From Gracilimonas sp. (GTDB lineage Bacteria; Bacteroidota; Rhodothermia; Balneolales; Balneolaceae): DNA of 64,000 nucleotides. The position numbers were made by a program, and so were the translations under genes. Location of the stretch: NCBI GenBank assembly GCA_022450045.1, contig JAKURD010000004.1, positions 1-64,000 on the forward strand, in the 5' to 3' direction. Of the stretch, positions 38,761 through 47,481 are shown piece by piece. Numbering within the stretch: position 1 is the first letter of the stretch; every line of letters starts with the position of its first letter. Under the pieces are notes generated by a model, which saw nothing but the letters and a program-made list of their open reading frames with translations, ran no database searches and was not told the DNA's origin.

Positions 38761-40644
38761 TTAGTTTTTGAGGTAAACCATAAGAACTGACAGGTCGCTT
38801 GCAGAAACCCCGCTAATCCTACTGGCCTGACCAATTGTTTCCGGACGGATTTTAGAAAGCTTTTGGGTTCCTTCAGTCGATAAACTTTTAATATTGGAGT
38901 ACTCTATCTGCTCGGGAATGAGCATATTTTCTTGCTTCTCCATTTCCCTTACCATTTCAAATTCTTTTTCGATGTAGCCTGCATATTTGCCTTGAATTTC
39001 AACTTGCTCAAGGACTTTGTCATCAGTTGAGATCAAATTTATTTGTTTCTTGAATTCCCCATCATACTCCATCATCTCTTTAAGAGAAACCTCAGGACGC
39101 AATAAGATCTTTATAGCCTTCATCGGCTGACTCATTGGTGAGCTGTCTTTACTTTCAAGTAATGGGTCAATTTGTTCCGGCCGCACAGTGTACTCCTTTA
39201 TGAGATCATCCAACTGATCAATCGCTTTTCTTTTTTCTTTCACTTTCTCTAATCTTTCATTAGAAGCCAGCCCAATACGATAGCCGATCTCTGTTAGTCG
39301 CAGATCAGCATTATCTTGACGTAATAATATTCGGTGCTCGGCCCTAGAAGTAAACATCCGATATGGTTCTTCGGTCCCCTTATTAATCAGGTCGTCAACA
39401 AGAACACCTATATAGGCTTCAGATCTTTGAAGAATCAAGGGTTCTTTATCCTGAACTAATAGCGCGGCATTAATACCGGCCATCAGCCCCTGACATGCGG
39501 CTTCTTCGTAACCGGTAGTTCCATTTATTTGTCCGGCAAAGAAAAGGCCGTCAACAATCTTTGTCTCAAGCGACCTCTTAATTTGATGCGGAGGAAAATA
39601 ATCGTACTCTATAGCGTAGCCAGGGCGAATCATGATCACCTCCTCGAAACCGGGAATAGTCCTCAATGCCTTGTATTGAACATCTTCAGGAAGAGATGTA
39701 GAAAAGCCATTCAAGTACATTTCGTAGGTATTCCAGCCTTCGGGTTCTAAAAATAATTGATGGCGGTTTTTATCTGCAAAGCGATTGATCTTGTCTTCTA
39801 TACTTGGACAATATCGCGGGCCAATGGACTTAATTCTACCATTAAACATAGGGCTTCTATCAAATCCCGTTTTAAGCACCTCATGAACTTCATCATTTGT
39901 ATATCCGATCCAGCAAGAAAGCTGCTTATCTAATGATGGGAGACTTTCTGTAGTAAAAGAAAAACCGGAAGGGTCTTCATCTCCAAATTGTTCCTCTAAT
40001 TTAGAATAATCAACTGTTCTTCCATCAACTCTCGGAGGAGTTCCTGTTTTTAAACGACCTACTTCAAAACCAAGTTTTTCCAGAGCTGATGAAATTCCTA
40101 TAGATGCTCTTTCTCCCGACCTGCCCCCTCCGTATTGAGCCTCACCAATATGAATAAGTCCATTTCCAAAGGTACCTGTAGTGAGAACTATTGCTTTAGC
40201 ATAAAATTTCTGGCCTGTTTGAGTAACAACACCTTTTATAGTACTGTCTTCGGAAATAAGATCTACTACATTATCCTGTCGGAAAAAAAGATTCTCTTTT
40301 TCTTCAAGCTTTTTCCTCATCTTCTGAGCATAAAGCACTCGATCACTCTGACATCGGGGGCTCCACATTGCAGGACCTTTACTTTTGTTTAACATCCTAA
40401 ACTGGACACCGGTCTCGTCACTGACTATGCCGGATATGCCCCCAAGAGCATCAATTTCTCTAACTAATTGTCCCTTTGCCACACCACCCATTGCCGGATT
40501 ACAAGACATTTTTGCAATAGCTTCCAGGTTCATTGTGATCAAAAGAGTTCTTGCTCCCATTTGTGCTGCAGCACCGGCGGCTTCACTTCCTGCGTGGCCG
40601 CCTCCAACTACGATCACATCATATGTAGGATCTAAAGCTGACAT
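38761..40644 (-). CDS. mnmG: tRNA uridine-5-carboxymethylaminomethyl modification enzyme
   Basis: 627 aa GidA/MnmG. FAD-binding VVGGGHAGSEAAGAAAQMGA, CNPAMGGVAKGQLVREIDALGG, RLKTGTPPRVDGRTVDY, catalytic Cys region in CPSIEDKI, and the C-terminal helical domain with LSKIRPETIGQASRISGVSASDLSVL. With MnmE it modifies wobble uridine in several tRNAs. It precedes rsmG directly; both often sit near the replication origin. Confidence 0.97.
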   Translation of the reverse strand: MSALDPTYDVIVVGGGHAGSEAAGAAAQMGARTLLITMNLEAIAKMSCNPAMGGVAKGQLVREIDALGGISGIVSDETGVQFRMLNKSKGPAMWSPRCQSDRVLYAQKMRKKLEEKENLFFRQDNVVDLISEDSTIKGVVTQTGQKFYAKAIVLTTGTFGNGLIHIGEAQYGGGRSGERASIGISSALEKLGFEVGRLKTGTPPRVDGRTVDYSKLEEQFGDEDPSGFSFTTESLPSLDKQLSCWIGYTNDEVHEVLKTGFDRSPMFNGRIKSIGPRYCPSIEDKINRFADKNRHQLFLEPEGWNTYEMYLNGFSTSLPEDVQYKALRTIPGFEEVIMIRPGYAIEYDYFPPHQIKRSLETKIVDGLFFAGQINGTTGYEEAACQGLMAGINAALLVQDKEPLILQRSEAYIGVLVDDLINKGTEEPYRMFTSRAEHRILLRQDNADLRLTEIGYRIGLASNERLEKVKEKRKAIDQLDDLIKEYTVRPEQIDPLLESKDSSPMSQPMKAIKILLRPEVSLKEMMEYDGEFKKQINLISTDDKVLEQVEIQGKYAGYIEKEFEMVREMEKQENMLIPEQIEYSNIKSLSTEGTQKLSKIRPETIGQASRISGVSASDLSVLMVYLKN

Positions 40645-40802
40645 TACTCTCTGTTTTTTATTGATTTAATTACGTTTAAGATCTTACTTATATTACATAA
40701 AGATAAGGAATTAGGTCTCCTTGAACCATAAAGTAACAGTCAAGTTCACTTTTATACAAACCTTTGGTAATCGAGTTTATAGTAATAAGTAATATCTATA
40801 AA

Positions 40803-40832
40803 CAAAAAAAGCCCCCAACAATGTTGGAAGCT
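40803..40832 (-). terminator. terminator downstream of tRNA-Asp
   Basis: On the minus strand AGCTTCCAAC / GTTGGGGGCT (two G-U pairs) is followed by seven T residues, 8 bases past the 3' end of the tRNA. Confidence 0.8.
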
Positions 40833-40839
40833 TTTGTTG

Positions 40840-40913
40840 CGATCCGGAAGGGACTCGAACCCTCGACCTCCTGCGTGACAGGCAGGCGTTCTAACCAACT
40901 GAACTACCGGACC
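40840..40913 (-). tRNA. tRNA-Asp (anticodon GTC)
   Basis: 74 nt. The acceptor GGTCCGG pairs with CCGGATC (one G-U), the D-loop region is TAGTTCAGTTGGTTAGA, the anticodon arm is CCTGC-CTGTCAC-GCAGG with anticodon GTC, and the T-loop is GGTTCGAACCC-type. CCA is not encoded. Confidence 0.97.
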
Positions 40914-40980
40914 TTTTTAAGAGAGCATCAAATATACGTACCATCTTATCCCGAAGTCAAGCCGTTTCTAAAATCATTTT

Positions 40981-41016
40981 TAAAAAATGGGGATCACGAA
41001 CTCAATCGTGATCCCC
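40981..41016 (-). terminator. terminator of glutathione peroxidase gene
   Basis: Perfect 11-bp stem GGGGATCACGA / TCGTGATCCCC with a six-base loop, followed on the minus strand by ATTTTTTA. Confidence 0.85.
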
Positions 41017-41043
41017 CTATCGGGATGGTAATGAAAAAAATAT

Positions 41044-41592
41044 TTATTTGGCTAATTCATTCTCAATTGCTTCAGCAATCTCTTCACTCTCAGGTTTTAC
41101 CGCGCTTCGGAACCTTCTTACCAACGAACCATCTTTTTCGATCAAAAATTTCTCAAAATTCCATTCTATATCTCCTTCAAAATCCGGATTTGGTTGAGAT
41201 GTTAAATATTTGAACAAATCCGCCTGATCGTCCCCTTTAACAGATATCTTAGAGAACATCGGAAATTCAACCCCATACTCCAGCGTGCAAAACTGTTTGA
41301 TCTCCTCATTAGATCCGGGTTCTTGTCCTTTAAAATTATTTGCAGGAAAACCCAGGATCACAAAACCCTTATCTTTATAAGATTCATATATCTTCTGAAG
41401 GCCTTCATATTGTGGGGTATATCCACATTTTGAAGCAACATTAACAATCATTAAAACCTTACCTTTATATTGTTCAAGCGAAACTTCATTTCCATCTATA
41501 TCCTTCAAGTTGAAATTATATACTGAGGAATTTGTGTTATCTGTCATGAGTAAACCTGTTGAGAAAATTATTATTGATAGTAAAAGTTTCAT
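41044..41592 (-). CDS. glutathione peroxidase family protein
   Basis: 182 aa with a short signal or anchor (LLLSIIIFSTGLLMT), so probably periplasmic. Family motifs: VNVASKCGYTPQY (peroxidatic Cys C56; a Cys form, not selenocysteine), GFPANNFKGQEPG and WNFEKFLI, which provide the Gln/Trp/Asn partners. It reduces hydroperoxides, probably with thioredoxin-like donors. Divergent from the barrel protein at 41655. Confidence 0.93.
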   Translation of the reverse strand: MKLLLSIIIFSTGLLMTDNTNSSVYNFNLKDIDGNEVSLEQYKGKVLMIVNVASKCGYTPQYEGLQKIYESYKDKGFVILGFPANNFKGQEPGSNEEIKQFCTLEYGVEFPMFSKISVKGDDQADLFKYLTSQPNPDFEGDIEWNFEKFLIEKDGSLVRRFRSAVKPESEEIAEAIENELAK

Positions 41593-41654
41593 CGAATTAT
41601 TTTTTTCTTGAGGCGTTAGTGTTTAAACTGTTTTGATCAATTAAATCATTCCGC

Positions 41655-42383
41655 ATGACAAAAAGTATTCTAACCAAAATATTTCTCTTTTTTTTTCTGA
41701 TAACCCCTTTAGCTTCATCTGCTCAAATGTTCTCTGTAGGAGATGAGCGAAGCAGCAATACCAATCTATTTTCTTCATACGTAAGGGGCGGAATTTATTT
41801 AGTAGATTTTAGTTATAAAGGAAATCCTTCAGTAGTGACGGACAACAACGGATTATCATTTACAGGAACCGTAGCACATCTTGGCTACGAATCCAATGGT
41901 TTGAATCTCGGGTTAGGTTTCGGGAATTCATTCACCGGACTGGATAACAGACGTTATTTCAATTTAGACCTGAATTTTACAAACCCATTTTATCTGATCC
42001 GAAAAGATAATTTCGGTGCCGGCATCCCTGTAAAGCTAAGAACCAAGGTAACCTCCGTACGAAGTGAACGGGTTCAGGATGAATTTTCGCAAACCGATTT
42101 GAGCGCAGGAGCCGGATTGATCATGCGGGTTAATGTCCCTGAAAAATTGGGTATTACCACACAATTTATTCCAAGCATTGGCTTTAGCACATCAAGTGGA
42201 GGGTTTTTAGGGGGGAACATTTATTCGCTTGCCGGCAAAGCACGCATTAATTTCTATAACCTTATCTTCGGAAAGAATATTAGTTTAGGTTATGATTATA
42301 TCTTTGATTCCTACGATATTGATGGAGACCAGTATGATTACGATGTTAGCGGACATTTAATTAGCCTTGGAGTATCACTTTGA
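41655..42383 (+). CDS. putative outer-membrane beta-barrel protein
   Basis: 242 aa. Signal peptide MTKSILTKIFLFFFLITPLASSAQ, then alternating polar/hydrophobic strands with glycine-rich turns (GLNLGLGFGNSFTGLDNRRYFNLDLNF), ending in ISLGVSL. No family recognised; the pattern suggests a small outer-membrane barrel. Its TGA overlaps the TTG start of the next gene. Confidence 0.72.
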   Translation: MTKSILTKIFLFFFLITPLASSAQMFSVGDERSSNTNLFSSYVRGGIYLVDFSYKGNPSVVTDNNGLSFTGTVAHLGYESNGLNLGLGFGNSFTGLDNRRYFNLDLNFTNPFYLIRKDNFGAGIPVKLRTKVTSVRSERVQDEFSQTDLSAGAGLIMRVNVPEKLGITTQFIPSIGFSTSSGGFLGGNIYSLAGKARINFYNLIFGKNISLGYDYIFDSYDIDGDQYDYDVSGHLISLGVSL

Positions 42384-42679
42384 AACCGGATAAATTTCTT
42401 CTCGAACTTGAACAAATATTAGAACAGGCAGGGTACACCCTTAGAAAGGAACGCGGCTCTTTTAGAGGAGACGAATGTATTATAGAGGGACAGAAATTAG
42501 TTGTGGTAAATAAGAACAAGCCTATAGAATCACAGCTTGGAACCATGGGAAGAGTTTTGGGGGAAATAGATCTTACCGGAGTGTACATAAAACCCGCTGT
42601 CAGAAAAAAGCTGGAAAATCTTTGGGATCAGCTTGAAGTAATTCCTGAAGACACCGCTGAGGATTTCGAATTAGAATGA
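42380..42679 (+). CDS. small conserved-looking protein, unknown function
   Basis: 99 aa, acidic, no signal peptide: KFLLELEQILEQAGYTLRKERGSFRGDECIIEG followed by KLVVVNKNKPIESQLGTMGRVLGEIDLTGVYIKPAVRKKLENLWD. I do not recognise a family. Start TTG at 42380 overlaps the upstream stop (TTGA), and its own stop overlaps the next ATG (ATGA), so the three genes are translationally coupled. A role tied to the MBL hydrolase is possible but not shown. Confidence 0.75.
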   Translation: MKPDKFLLELEQILEQAGYTLRKERGSFRGDECIIEGQKLVVVNKNKPIESQLGTMGRVLGEIDLTGVYIKPAVRKKLENLWDQLEVIPEDTAEDFELE

Positions 42680-43434
42680 AAATAATTTTTTTAGGAACAG
42701 GAACTTCGATGGGAGTACCCGTTGCAGGAGGATTTCGCAGAAAAGAACTAGCGCATGACCCCCGCAACGAACGTACCCGTTGCTCCGTCTGGATCCAATC
42801 TAAAGGTGTATCTATATTGGTTGATGCAGGCCCTGAATTCCGAATGCAAAGCATTAAAGCCAAAATTCAGCATATAGACCATCTACTGATAACCCATGAG
42901 CACATGGATCATGTAGCCGGACTCGATGACCTTCGCGTATTTTCCTATCTAAATAAAGCCCCAATCCCGGTTCACACCTCTAAAAAATGTATAGAAGAGA
43001 TAAAAACCCGGTTTAACTATATGTTTGGCAAAGATAAATACCCGGGATCAACCTCACTTGATCTTATTGAGGCCAATGAACCCTTTCAACTTGGAGAGAA
43101 TAAAATTACTCCCCTTCCCATTAAACACGGTAATCTGGAAATCCTGGGGTTCAGGATAAATGACTTTTCGTACTTAACCGACGTCAAGAACATTCCCCAA
43201 AAAACAAAGGAGCTTATCCGGGGGTCCAAGGTTATTGCGTTGGGAGCATTACGATGGGAGCCTGAACATCCAACTCACCAAACTATTCCTGAAGCTGTTG
43301 AAATTATAAAAGAACTTGAAATACCCAAAGCATTCTTAATTCACATGAACAGCTATGTGGATCATAAGCCCACAAACCTACGGCTTCCTGATCATATAAA
43401 ATTGGCCTACGATCAATTGACCCTTACCGTTTGA
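42676..43434 (+). CDS. MBL-fold metallohydrolase (PhnP-like)
   Basis: 252 aa metallo-beta-lactamase-fold phosphodiesterase or lactonase. LGTGTSMGVPV near the start and THEHMDHVAGLDDLR (HxHxDH zinc site) are clear, with later VDAGPEFRMQS and INDFSYLTDVKNIP. The PhnP group cleaves cyclic phosphodiesters; tRNase Z-like enzymes share the fold but this is short. Overlaps the previous gene by four bases. Confidence 0.87.
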   Translation: MKIIFLGTGTSMGVPVAGGFRRKELAHDPRNERTRCSVWIQSKGVSILVDAGPEFRMQSIKAKIQHIDHLLITHEHMDHVAGLDDLRVFSYLNKAPIPVHTSKKCIEEIKTRFNYMFGKDKYPGSTSLDLIEANEPFQLGENKITPLPIKHGNLEILGFRINDFSYLTDVKNIPQKTKELIRGSKVIALGALRWEPEHPTHQTIPEAVEIIKELEIPKAFLIHMNSYVDHKPTNLRLPDHIKLAYDQLTLTV

Positions 43435-43450
43435 TCTGAACCGTTATAAC

Positions 43451-43626
43451 CTGAGTTCGATTAAAAAGTAAGTTTTACCATAGAAAAGATGGTCATTTCG
43501 CAGCGAATGCTCGAAATCTACTTGTTTGTTACGTCTCTATGATTGAATTACTGGCAATAATAAGATCCCTGCCTTCGCAGGGATGACTTTTCAGGCATTT
43601 TTCAAGCTATCAGTAATCGAGCTCAG
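43451..43626. repeat. TIR element, divergent copy
   Basis: Bounded by CTGAGTTCGATTA and TAATCGAGCTCAG (12 of 13 complementary). Inside are GGTCATTTCGCAGCGAATG, as in type B cores, and the hairpin ATCCCTGCCTTCGCAGGGAT. It fills the gap between two convergent genes. Confidence 0.7.
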
Positions 43627-43628
43627 AT

Positions 43629-44714
43629 TTATAAAAACTTTTTCAGTTTCTCTTTTGAATTCAGCTCTTCCACGATCTCTTTCACGTTTTGAGCCTTGTC
43701 GAGCTTACAAACCAAAATAGCTTCTTCGGTTTCCACTACCGCTATTCCATCCACCCCAACAATCGATATCATCTTCCCGCTATTGGATAGCACATAGTTG
43801 TTGGATGATCCACTGAATATGGTATAATCTGCATTGACCACATTTCCTTGTGTATCTTTCTTGCCTAATTCATAAGCGGCCGTCCAGCTTCCAACATCAT
43901 TCCATCCAAACTCAGCAGGCACTACAAATACGTTTTCGGCGTGCTCCATAATGCCATAATCAATGGAAACAGATTCACACGACAGGTAGAAGGAATCTAC
44001 TGCTGACTTATGGCCATCAGTGAAGAAAGAACCCGAACTTTCTTTAACCAGGTCGTACATTTTGGGAAGGTGTTTTTTGAATTCATTAAGAATGGTCTTT
44101 GCCGACCAGATAAACATCCCGCTATTCCAGAAATAATCGCCGGATTCCAAAAACTTTTCGGCGGTTTCCTTATCCGGTTTTTCCTTAAATGCTTTTACGG
44201 GGTGAACCGCATGTCCTGCTAATTCTTCTTTTATAGAATCATCACCGTGAATGTATCCATACCCAGTCTCAGGGCGGTCAGGATGAATGCCGATCGTTAC
44301 CAGGTTTTTCCCAGACTTTGCTTTTTCAATGGCCGTTTTCAAGTAGTTATTAAATGCCTGCGGATCTTCAATATGATGATCGGCGGGCAACACCACCATA
44401 ACCGCTTCAGGATCTTTTTTATATAACATTTCTGCAGTAATGGCTATACAAGGAGCTGTATTCCTGGCTACCACTTCACCTACAATATTATCATTGGGAA
44501 CAGAAGAAAGCTGATCTTTTACAAGATCCACATAATTATCGTTGGTAACTACCATGATTCGTTCCCCTGGAATAACAGGTTTGATCCTTCGAGCGGTATT
44601 TTGGATCATGGTTTCATCTCCAAAAAGAGATAAAAATTGTTTCGGAAGCTTTTTTGTGCTTTTAGGCCAAAAACGAGTGCCAGAGCCCCCGGCCATAATT
44701 ACTGCGTAAACCAT
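43629..44714 (-). CDS. mannose-1-phosphate guanylyltransferase
   Basis: 361 aa. Makes GDP-mannose from mannose-1-phosphate and GTP for surface polysaccharides. Nucleotide-binding MAGGSGTRFWPKSTKKLPKQFL, GEVVARNTAPCIA, VVLPADHHI, FKEKPDKETAEKFLESGDYFWNSGMF and EFGWNDVGSW are all present. The length fits the transferase alone; no C-terminal isomerase domain. Single gene, 38 bases downstream of the histidine-kinase gene. Confidence 0.95.
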   Translation of the reverse strand: MVYAVIMAGGSGTRFWPKSTKKLPKQFLSLFGDETMIQNTARRIKPVIPGERIMVVTNDNYVDLVKDQLSSVPNDNIVGEVVARNTAPCIAITAEMLYKKDPEAVMVVLPADHHIEDPQAFNNYLKTAIEKAKSGKNLVTIGIHPDRPETGYGYIHGDDSIKEELAGHAVHPVKAFKEKPDKETAEKFLESGDYFWNSGMFIWSAKTILNEFKKHLPKMYDLVKESSGSFFTDGHKSAVDSFYLSCESVSIDYGIMEHAENVFVVPAEFGWNDVGSWTAAYELGKKDTQGNVVNADYTIFSGSSNNYVLSNSGKMISIVGVDGIAVVETEEAILVCKLDKAQNVKEIVEELNSKEKLKKFL

Positions 44715-44752
44715 CTGTCGCTGTTAACTTAAATTTCAACGGAAAGGTACAA

Positions 44753-45847
44753 CTAATCTGACAGAACGTGAACATTATCAGCCCGGCGTAAACTAATCGT
44801 AAATGTAGATCCTTTATTCGGCTCACTTTTGATCGTAAATTTCTCACCATGAGCTTCCATGATATGCTTCACAATAGCTAATCCAAGTCCCGTTCCGCCG
44901 CGTTCTCTTGATCGGGATTTATCCACTCTGAAAAATCGCTCCGTTACGCGTGGAATATCTTTTTCATCTATACCTATGCCGGTGTCCTTAACTGAAATAA
45001 AAACCCGCTCTTTCTCCTTCGGCTTAGTGAATACGGTTACCTCAACCTTACCCTCAGGGATATTATACTTGATGCCATTTTCGATCAAATTGATAAGGAC
45101 TTGCTTAACCTGATTCTTATCCGCTTTTATCTGAATGTTTTTATCAAAATCGTTTACTATAAGCTGGATATTCTCTTTTTCTGCTTTGTATGTAAGACTT
45201 TCAATAATGTCGTTAAGCACTTCATATAAATAGATCTCTTCGATCTCAGATTTCAGCTCCCCGGTTTCCAGCTTTGAGATCTCCATAAGGTCCTTAGTAA
45301 GATAAATAAGCCGGTTAACGTTCCGCATTGCTTTTTTGAGAAAATTCCTGTTCACCTCTTCATCTTCAAGGGCCCCGTTCAATAACGTTTCTATAAATCC
45401 CTGAATAGCAAAGATCGGTGTTTTAAGCTCATGAGAAATATCCCCAATAAATTCTTTCCTATAATTCTCTATGCGATTCAATCGTTGTATCTCCCGCTCT
45501 ATGGTGCGGCTTGATTTTATTCCCTGCTTAACCAGATAATCAACTTCGTCATGGCGGAAGGAATTAATATCTTCATATTCCATAAATCGTTTACGAGCAA
45601 TATTTTTGAAGAGATGCTCCAGGATTTTGAACCGCTTGTGCGAATTATAATAGGTAACGGCATAGGCAACTAAAAAGAAAATCCCGGCCATTAAGGCACT
45701 AAAGGCTCCTGCTTCCTTTGGGGTGAAATTATAGCCCAGCCACGATACAAAAAATAACAGCACGGCACATATTGCCGATATCGTCAGACCTATTCTGAGT
45801 CCAAATCTGTAAATTCCCTTTTGCTTTTTACTACTGTGTTTGCTCAT
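44753..45847 (-). CDS. PhoR-type sensor histidine kinase
   Basis: 364 aa. Two N-terminal transmembrane helices (about 18-38 and 48-67) with almost no periplasmic loop. HisKA domain with the phospho-acceptor in GDISHELKTP (H139) and HATPase_c with NLIENGIKYN, KDTGIGIDEKD and GTGLGLAIVKHIMEAHGEKF. The lack of a sizeable sensor domain suggests it senses membrane state or partner proteins. Overlaps the response-regulator gene by four bases. Confidence 0.93.
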   Translation of the reverse strand: MSKHSSKKQKGIYRFGLRIGLTISAICAVLLFFVSWLGYNFTPKEAGAFSALMAGIFFLVAYAVTYYNSHKRFKILEHLFKNIARKRFMEYEDINSFRHDEVDYLVKQGIKSSRTIEREIQRLNRIENYRKEFIGDISHELKTPIFAIQGFIETLLNGALEDEEVNRNFLKKAMRNVNRLIYLTKDLMEISKLETGELKSEIEEIYLYEVLNDIIESLTYKAEKENIQLIVNDFDKNIQIKADKNQVKQVLINLIENGIKYNIPEGKVEVTVFTKPKEKERVFISVKDTGIGIDEKDIPRVTERFFRVDKSRSRERGGTGLGLAIVKHIMEAHGEKFTIKSEPNKGSTFTISLRRADNVHVLSD

Positions 45848-46521
45848 TCCTTAAATCGATAGCCTACTCCTTTCACTGTTTCAATATAATGGTCACCCAA
45901 TTTTTCGCGGATCTTTCTAACATGGACATCTACCGTACGATCTACTACATAGATATTATCTCCCCAAACTTTGTTAAGCAGTGTTTGGCGATCTCTCACT
46001 TTTCCTCTGCGACTGGCTAAATAATACAGTAATTCAAATTCTTTGCGGGGCAGTTGAAATTCTTCCTCTCCGCGTGTAACTATATATCGGTCTTTGTCAA
46101 TGGAAAGATCGTGAACATCAAGTCGGTTGACCTCTTCTTCGGTTTCATCGAAACGGCGCATTACAGCTTTTATACGGGAAATCAGCTTAGTGGTGCTGAT
46201 GGGCTTCGTGATATAATCATCACCGCCCTTATTCAGGCCTTCCACTTCTGTCTTCTCATCACTTCGGGCTGTTAAAAATATAATAGGAATCGATTTCAGA
46301 TCATCATCTCCACGCATTTTTTCTACCGCTTCCATCCCATCCATCTTGGGCATCATGATATCCATGAGTACCAAATCCGGCTTATGCTCTTTCGCTATTT
46401 TAATTCCCTCTTCACCATTTTCTGCTTTCAGAACACTAAAACCTTCTTTTTTGAGATTGTATTCTATTAGATCCAAAAGATCTTTTTCATCATCAACTAC
46501 GAGTATTGTTTTATTAGCCAC
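45844..46521 (-). CDS. PhoB/OmpR-family response regulator
   Basis: 225 aa. Receiver domain with acidic pair DDE (10-12), phospho-acceptor Asp in LVLMDIMMPKMDG (D54) and Lys in TKPIS; C-terminal winged helix (RQTLLNKVWGDNIYVVDRTVDVHVRKIREKLGDHYIETVKGVGYRF). Forms an operon with the kinase, in the usual regulator-kinase order, and resembles the phosphate-type PhoB/PhoR pair; the target genes are not visible. Confidence 0.94.
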   Translation of the reverse strand: MANKTILVVDDEKDLLDLIEYNLKKEGFSVLKAENGEEGIKIAKEHKPDLVLMDIMMPKMDGMEAVEKMRGDDDLKSIPIIFLTARSDEKTEVEGLNKGGDDYITKPISTTKLISRIKAVMRRFDETEEEVNRLDVHDLSIDKDRYIVTRGEEEFQLPRKEFELLYYLASRRGKVRDRQTLLNKVWGDNIYVVDRTVDVHVRKIREKLGDHYIETVKGVGYRFKE

Positions 46522-46617
46522 GAGACTGGGGGTTTAGTGATGGGGTTCAACTACACAATGGTACTAATGTACTGTATTAATAGAAAATGTGGAGGCGTTA
46601 AGAAATTGTTACCTGCC

Positions 46618-47244
46618 TCAGCCTATAATATATCCCGCTCCGGACGGTTTATGCAGCAGCCATCCGGTTAAACTATAACGCGGAACATTAGTTGTAAGAA
46701 CTTCGTGCTCAATAACATCACTTTTGAAAAGCAGCAAACGCTTGGCTATTGGCTCTATCTCAATTTCTTCCCCATCTTTATAGATCATCAACTCCCCGCC
46801 ATCTCCCTTTTGCCAGTTATTGTTGAGATAGATCAGTACGGTGATCTGACGATTTGCTCGCTCACTGAATTGATCAAGATGTTTGCGGTAGAACGAACCG
46901 GCCGGATATTTAGCAATATGAAATTCCGAACCCGAAAGACTCAAATAGCAAAATCGTTTCAGCTTTTGAGTAAGCTCATCCATCAACTCAAAGAAAGGTG
47001 CCAATTCTAAATCCCGGTTTTCATCCAACCAATAAATGAAATCGCCCCGAATTTCTGCTTTCACCTGAAAATTCTGCTGAGCTCCAATACCCGCTTTCTT
47101 TAACTTATCCGATTCCTCCATTTTATGAAAAAACTCCATAATATTTTCAAACAGCTCATTACTGATAAAATCATCAACGATCACAAAATCAGCCTCGGCG
47201 AGGTGATCCATCCACCCCAGGCATTGTTTATCAGAATAATTCAT
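46618..47244 (-). CDS. 2OG-Fe(II) oxygenase (prolyl 4-hydroxylase type)
   Basis: 208 aa. The iron-binding HxD...H is visible in KHLDQFSERANRQITVLIYLNN and VIEHEVLTTNVPRYSLTGW, with the 2-oxoglutarate Arg in the latter; ELMIYKDGEEIEI precedes. Residues 12-60 form a typical N-terminal cap. Single-domain P4H-like enzymes hydroxylate protein proline or free amino acids; the substrate is unknown. A TATCTTTG box lies about 40 bases upstream (47284). Confidence 0.9.
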   Translation of the reverse strand: MNYSDKQCLGWMDHLAEADFVIVDDFISNELFENIMEFFHKMEESDKLKKAGIGAQQNFQVKAEIRGDFIYWLDENRDLELAPFFELMDELTQKLKRFCYLSLSGSEFHIAKYPAGSFYRKHLDQFSERANRQITVLIYLNNNWQKGDGGELMIYKDGEEIEIEPIAKRLLLFKSDVIEHEVLTTNVPRYSLTGWLLHKPSGAGYIIG

Positions 47245-47481
47245 AATTATTTAGGTAAGCTGTTAATTTCTCTTGAATCAGAACAAAGATACACTGTTTT
47301 TTAAAAAGGAATAAATAGATCGTATAAACTGTTATAAAAAGCCATTAAATCTCAAAAGCACGAACGTTATTACTGTGAGGAAAATAATTCACCCCTTTAT
47401 GCTTTAGTGTTTTCGTGACAGATAATATTGGATCTCCTGAAAAATCCTTTCTTTTCATTGAGCTAACAGTCATATTCCCCC

